Origin: Dirofilaria immitis
Lineage: Eukaryota > Nematoda > Chromadorea > Rhabditida > Onchocercidae
NCBI GenBank assembly: GCA_024305405.1
Contig: JAKNDB010000018.1
Span: 496,001 to 560,000 of the forward strand
Direction: 5' to 3'
Length of the DNA: 64,000 bases
Below the pieces are notes generated by a model. That model was not told where the DNA came from. It did no database searches and saw only the letters and a list, made by a program, of their open reading frames with translations. The position numbers and the translations under genes are program-made. The first letter of the stretch is position 1. The number at the start of each line of letters is the position of its first letter. Shown piece after piece: positions 62,158 through 64,000 of this stretch.

Positions 62158-64000
62158 TGCTATTACTGCTGTCATTGATTTTTGTTTTCATTTCATGAAT
62201 TTTATGAAAATCTCCAAAATTTTCTGCAAAATGAGAAAGTGTAAATTTCTTAGGATCCAAAATATTGTCTGGAAATTTTATTCTAAGCTATTTATCAATC
62301 GTTATTTTTTTCAAGAAATCTACTCATTCATTATTCACTTTCGATCATTTCTTTCTTTTTCTAAATTATGTATTATGCTGCATAATGTATTACAAAATGG
62401 CAACTTATGCAGTGCCTAAATATTGTACTGCTTCTAATTTTGCATTCTTCTGTAAAAATAACAATGTTTTGAATCAAGTAAAAATTAAAGATAACGAATC
62501 TCTGAAGAATACTTATTACTTTTTTTGTCTTTCTTTTTCATATTTCATTTGAGCAAATTCATTTTCTTATTTTTTTACAGATCTTTGGACAGATCTTTCG
62601 CATCCCTTTTTCATTTATTTTCTGTTTTTACTGTTCCATTTTTGCAGAACACCGGTTTTTAAGTTAATTTTTGAATTTTCTGCACTATAAAATACGTGTT
62701 TTTGCAACATTTTTGGATTAAATTTCGTTTCTGAATTAGATTCGCATTAATATTTGAATTAAAATTTTATTTTTAAGTGGTCATGCAAAAACTCCGAAAT
62801 TTATCCAATAAATTTCGTAGTTTTTTATTTTGATTGATTTTCCTTGTATTCTTTTCCGATGCTTAAATACCCATAAGATTTGGATATTTCTGAAGAAGTA
62901 GGGTGGATTTTATTAGATTTTCTAGGATTTTTTCTGCCTAGCTTGTTTTGACTTCAAGAAATTTCGAAAAATAAAATGTGGTTGATAATCCAGTCTTCAT
63001 GAATTCAATTTCTTTTTCCTCTTTATTTCCTTTTTTTCAACCATGTTTATAATATTCATATACTATTGTTTCTCTTGTTATTATCCAACTTTCTGATGGA
63101 TTTGCTTCATAAATGATATTGATAATTGGAAAAATTATGCTTCAATATTTCAGGAAAAAAATTAAAGCATAGCTTTTTCATTTATTTATAAGCTGAAAAA
63201 TGTGGTGAAAGGTAATGTTATTGTAGATTTGCTGATAATGCTTATTATATGATTCTAGAATTCTTTAAGAGTGATATCTAATCCAGAAAAAAGAGCAAAT
63301 GAGATTTGCTCCGGATTATTTCATTTTAATAATTATTTTCTTGCCGTATAATCATCTCTCAGTTTTACCTTGAAAAAATAATTATGTAGTAATTCATAAT
63401 TTGGGAAAACAATTACCAGTAATATTTCAGAGTTGAAAAAATGATTCATTCAATAGAATTTATCATTGCTTCATTATTCGATTACCCTAATTTTAATGGA
63501 TTTATCTATTTATTTATTTATAATATACACTATAAATATGTGTGTGGTAGTTGACAGTTAATTTGGTGATGGTATTTTATACGAAGATATTTATTCATAT
63601 TTATAAATATATTATATTATATTGTATACATATCTCCATATCTTTCTATTTTAATTTCTTATTCTTCTATTGTTATTGTTATTTGGTACTATTTAAAGAT
63701 AAATGAAAAAACTTCTCATCATTGCAAGTTTGATTTAATTTAATAAGCATTATCATATGATTGCTACTACTTTCATTTTATGTTTTTAATAACATAACTT
63801 TGATAATAGTTGAAAAATTCAATTTTTCTTCAGGGTCTTTTTTTCGAATCGAACCTCAGGCTTTTTTCGTTTTTTGGATAAGGTTTTATGATTAGTGAAA
63901 TATCTTTTCGACGTATTTCTTGTTTTAGATGATAATGTTATTTCTCTTTTTTATTGATTTAATTTAAATAAAGGTTTTTTTTTTTAAATGATGGTAAAAA
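62158..64000. other. Downstream of syntaxin-5, no gene recognised
   Basis: T-rich sequence beginning with the presumed 3' untranslated region of syx-5. Short open frames at 62195-62552 lack domains, splice context and coding-like composition. Confidence 0.5.

Overview
The window is nuclear DNA from a nematode. It is very AT-rich, its genes are split into short exons with T-rich TTTCAG-type acceptors, and several first coding exons sit a few bases after such an acceptor, as expected for spliced-leader addition. The remaining intergenic DNA is simple repeat and decayed mobile elements. Degraded BEL/Pao retrotransposon pieces and the gene content would fit a clade III (filarial-like) worm, but I cannot place the species from sequence alone.

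Layout. 0-5 kb: a possible signal-peptide exon at the left edge, then AT-rich DNA with a long minisatellite (2.6-3.6 kb). 5.3-9.7 kb (+): a CoREST/RCOR-type corepressor (ELM2, SANT, GATA-like finger, coil, SANT). 9.7-15.3 kb: intergenic, with a cluster of TGACCT half-sites. 15.3-17.2 kb (+): a small GPI-anchored Ly6/three-finger protein with a minisatellite in its intron. 20.5-52 kb: an aldo-keto reductase (AKR) array of five eight-exon copies, A (+), B, C, D, E (all -), plus at least three decayed fragments. BEL/Pao remnants lie between B and C and between C and D. 53.6-55.4 kb (-): an MCFD2-like EF-hand cargo-receptor subunit, with decayed copies near 46.4-48.0 and 25.3 kb showing that AKR and MCFD2 were duplicated together. 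56.3-62.2 kb (+): syntaxin-5, divergent from MCFD2 and carrying a piece of large-subunit rRNA in an intron. 62.2-64 kb: nothing recognised.

How the genes relate. MCFD2 and syntaxin-5 both act in ER-to-Golgi transport and share a 0.9 kb divergent intergenic region. CoREST is a chromatin corepressor and the Ly6 protein a predicted surface protein; neither has an obvious link to its neighbours. The AKR array is in flux. Copies are mosaics of near-identical and diverged blocks. Two have lost the catalytic His (one of these also the Tyr), two have AT in place of GT at the same splice donor, and several have one-base deletions. No copy as read here has at once an intact frame, ordinary splice sites and the full Asp-Tyr-Lys-His tetrad.

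Quality caveat. Nine positions across five genes are each one base short, mostly inside A or T runs. This pattern fits homopolymer under-calling at least as well as real gene decay, so frameshift claims should be checked against raw reads.
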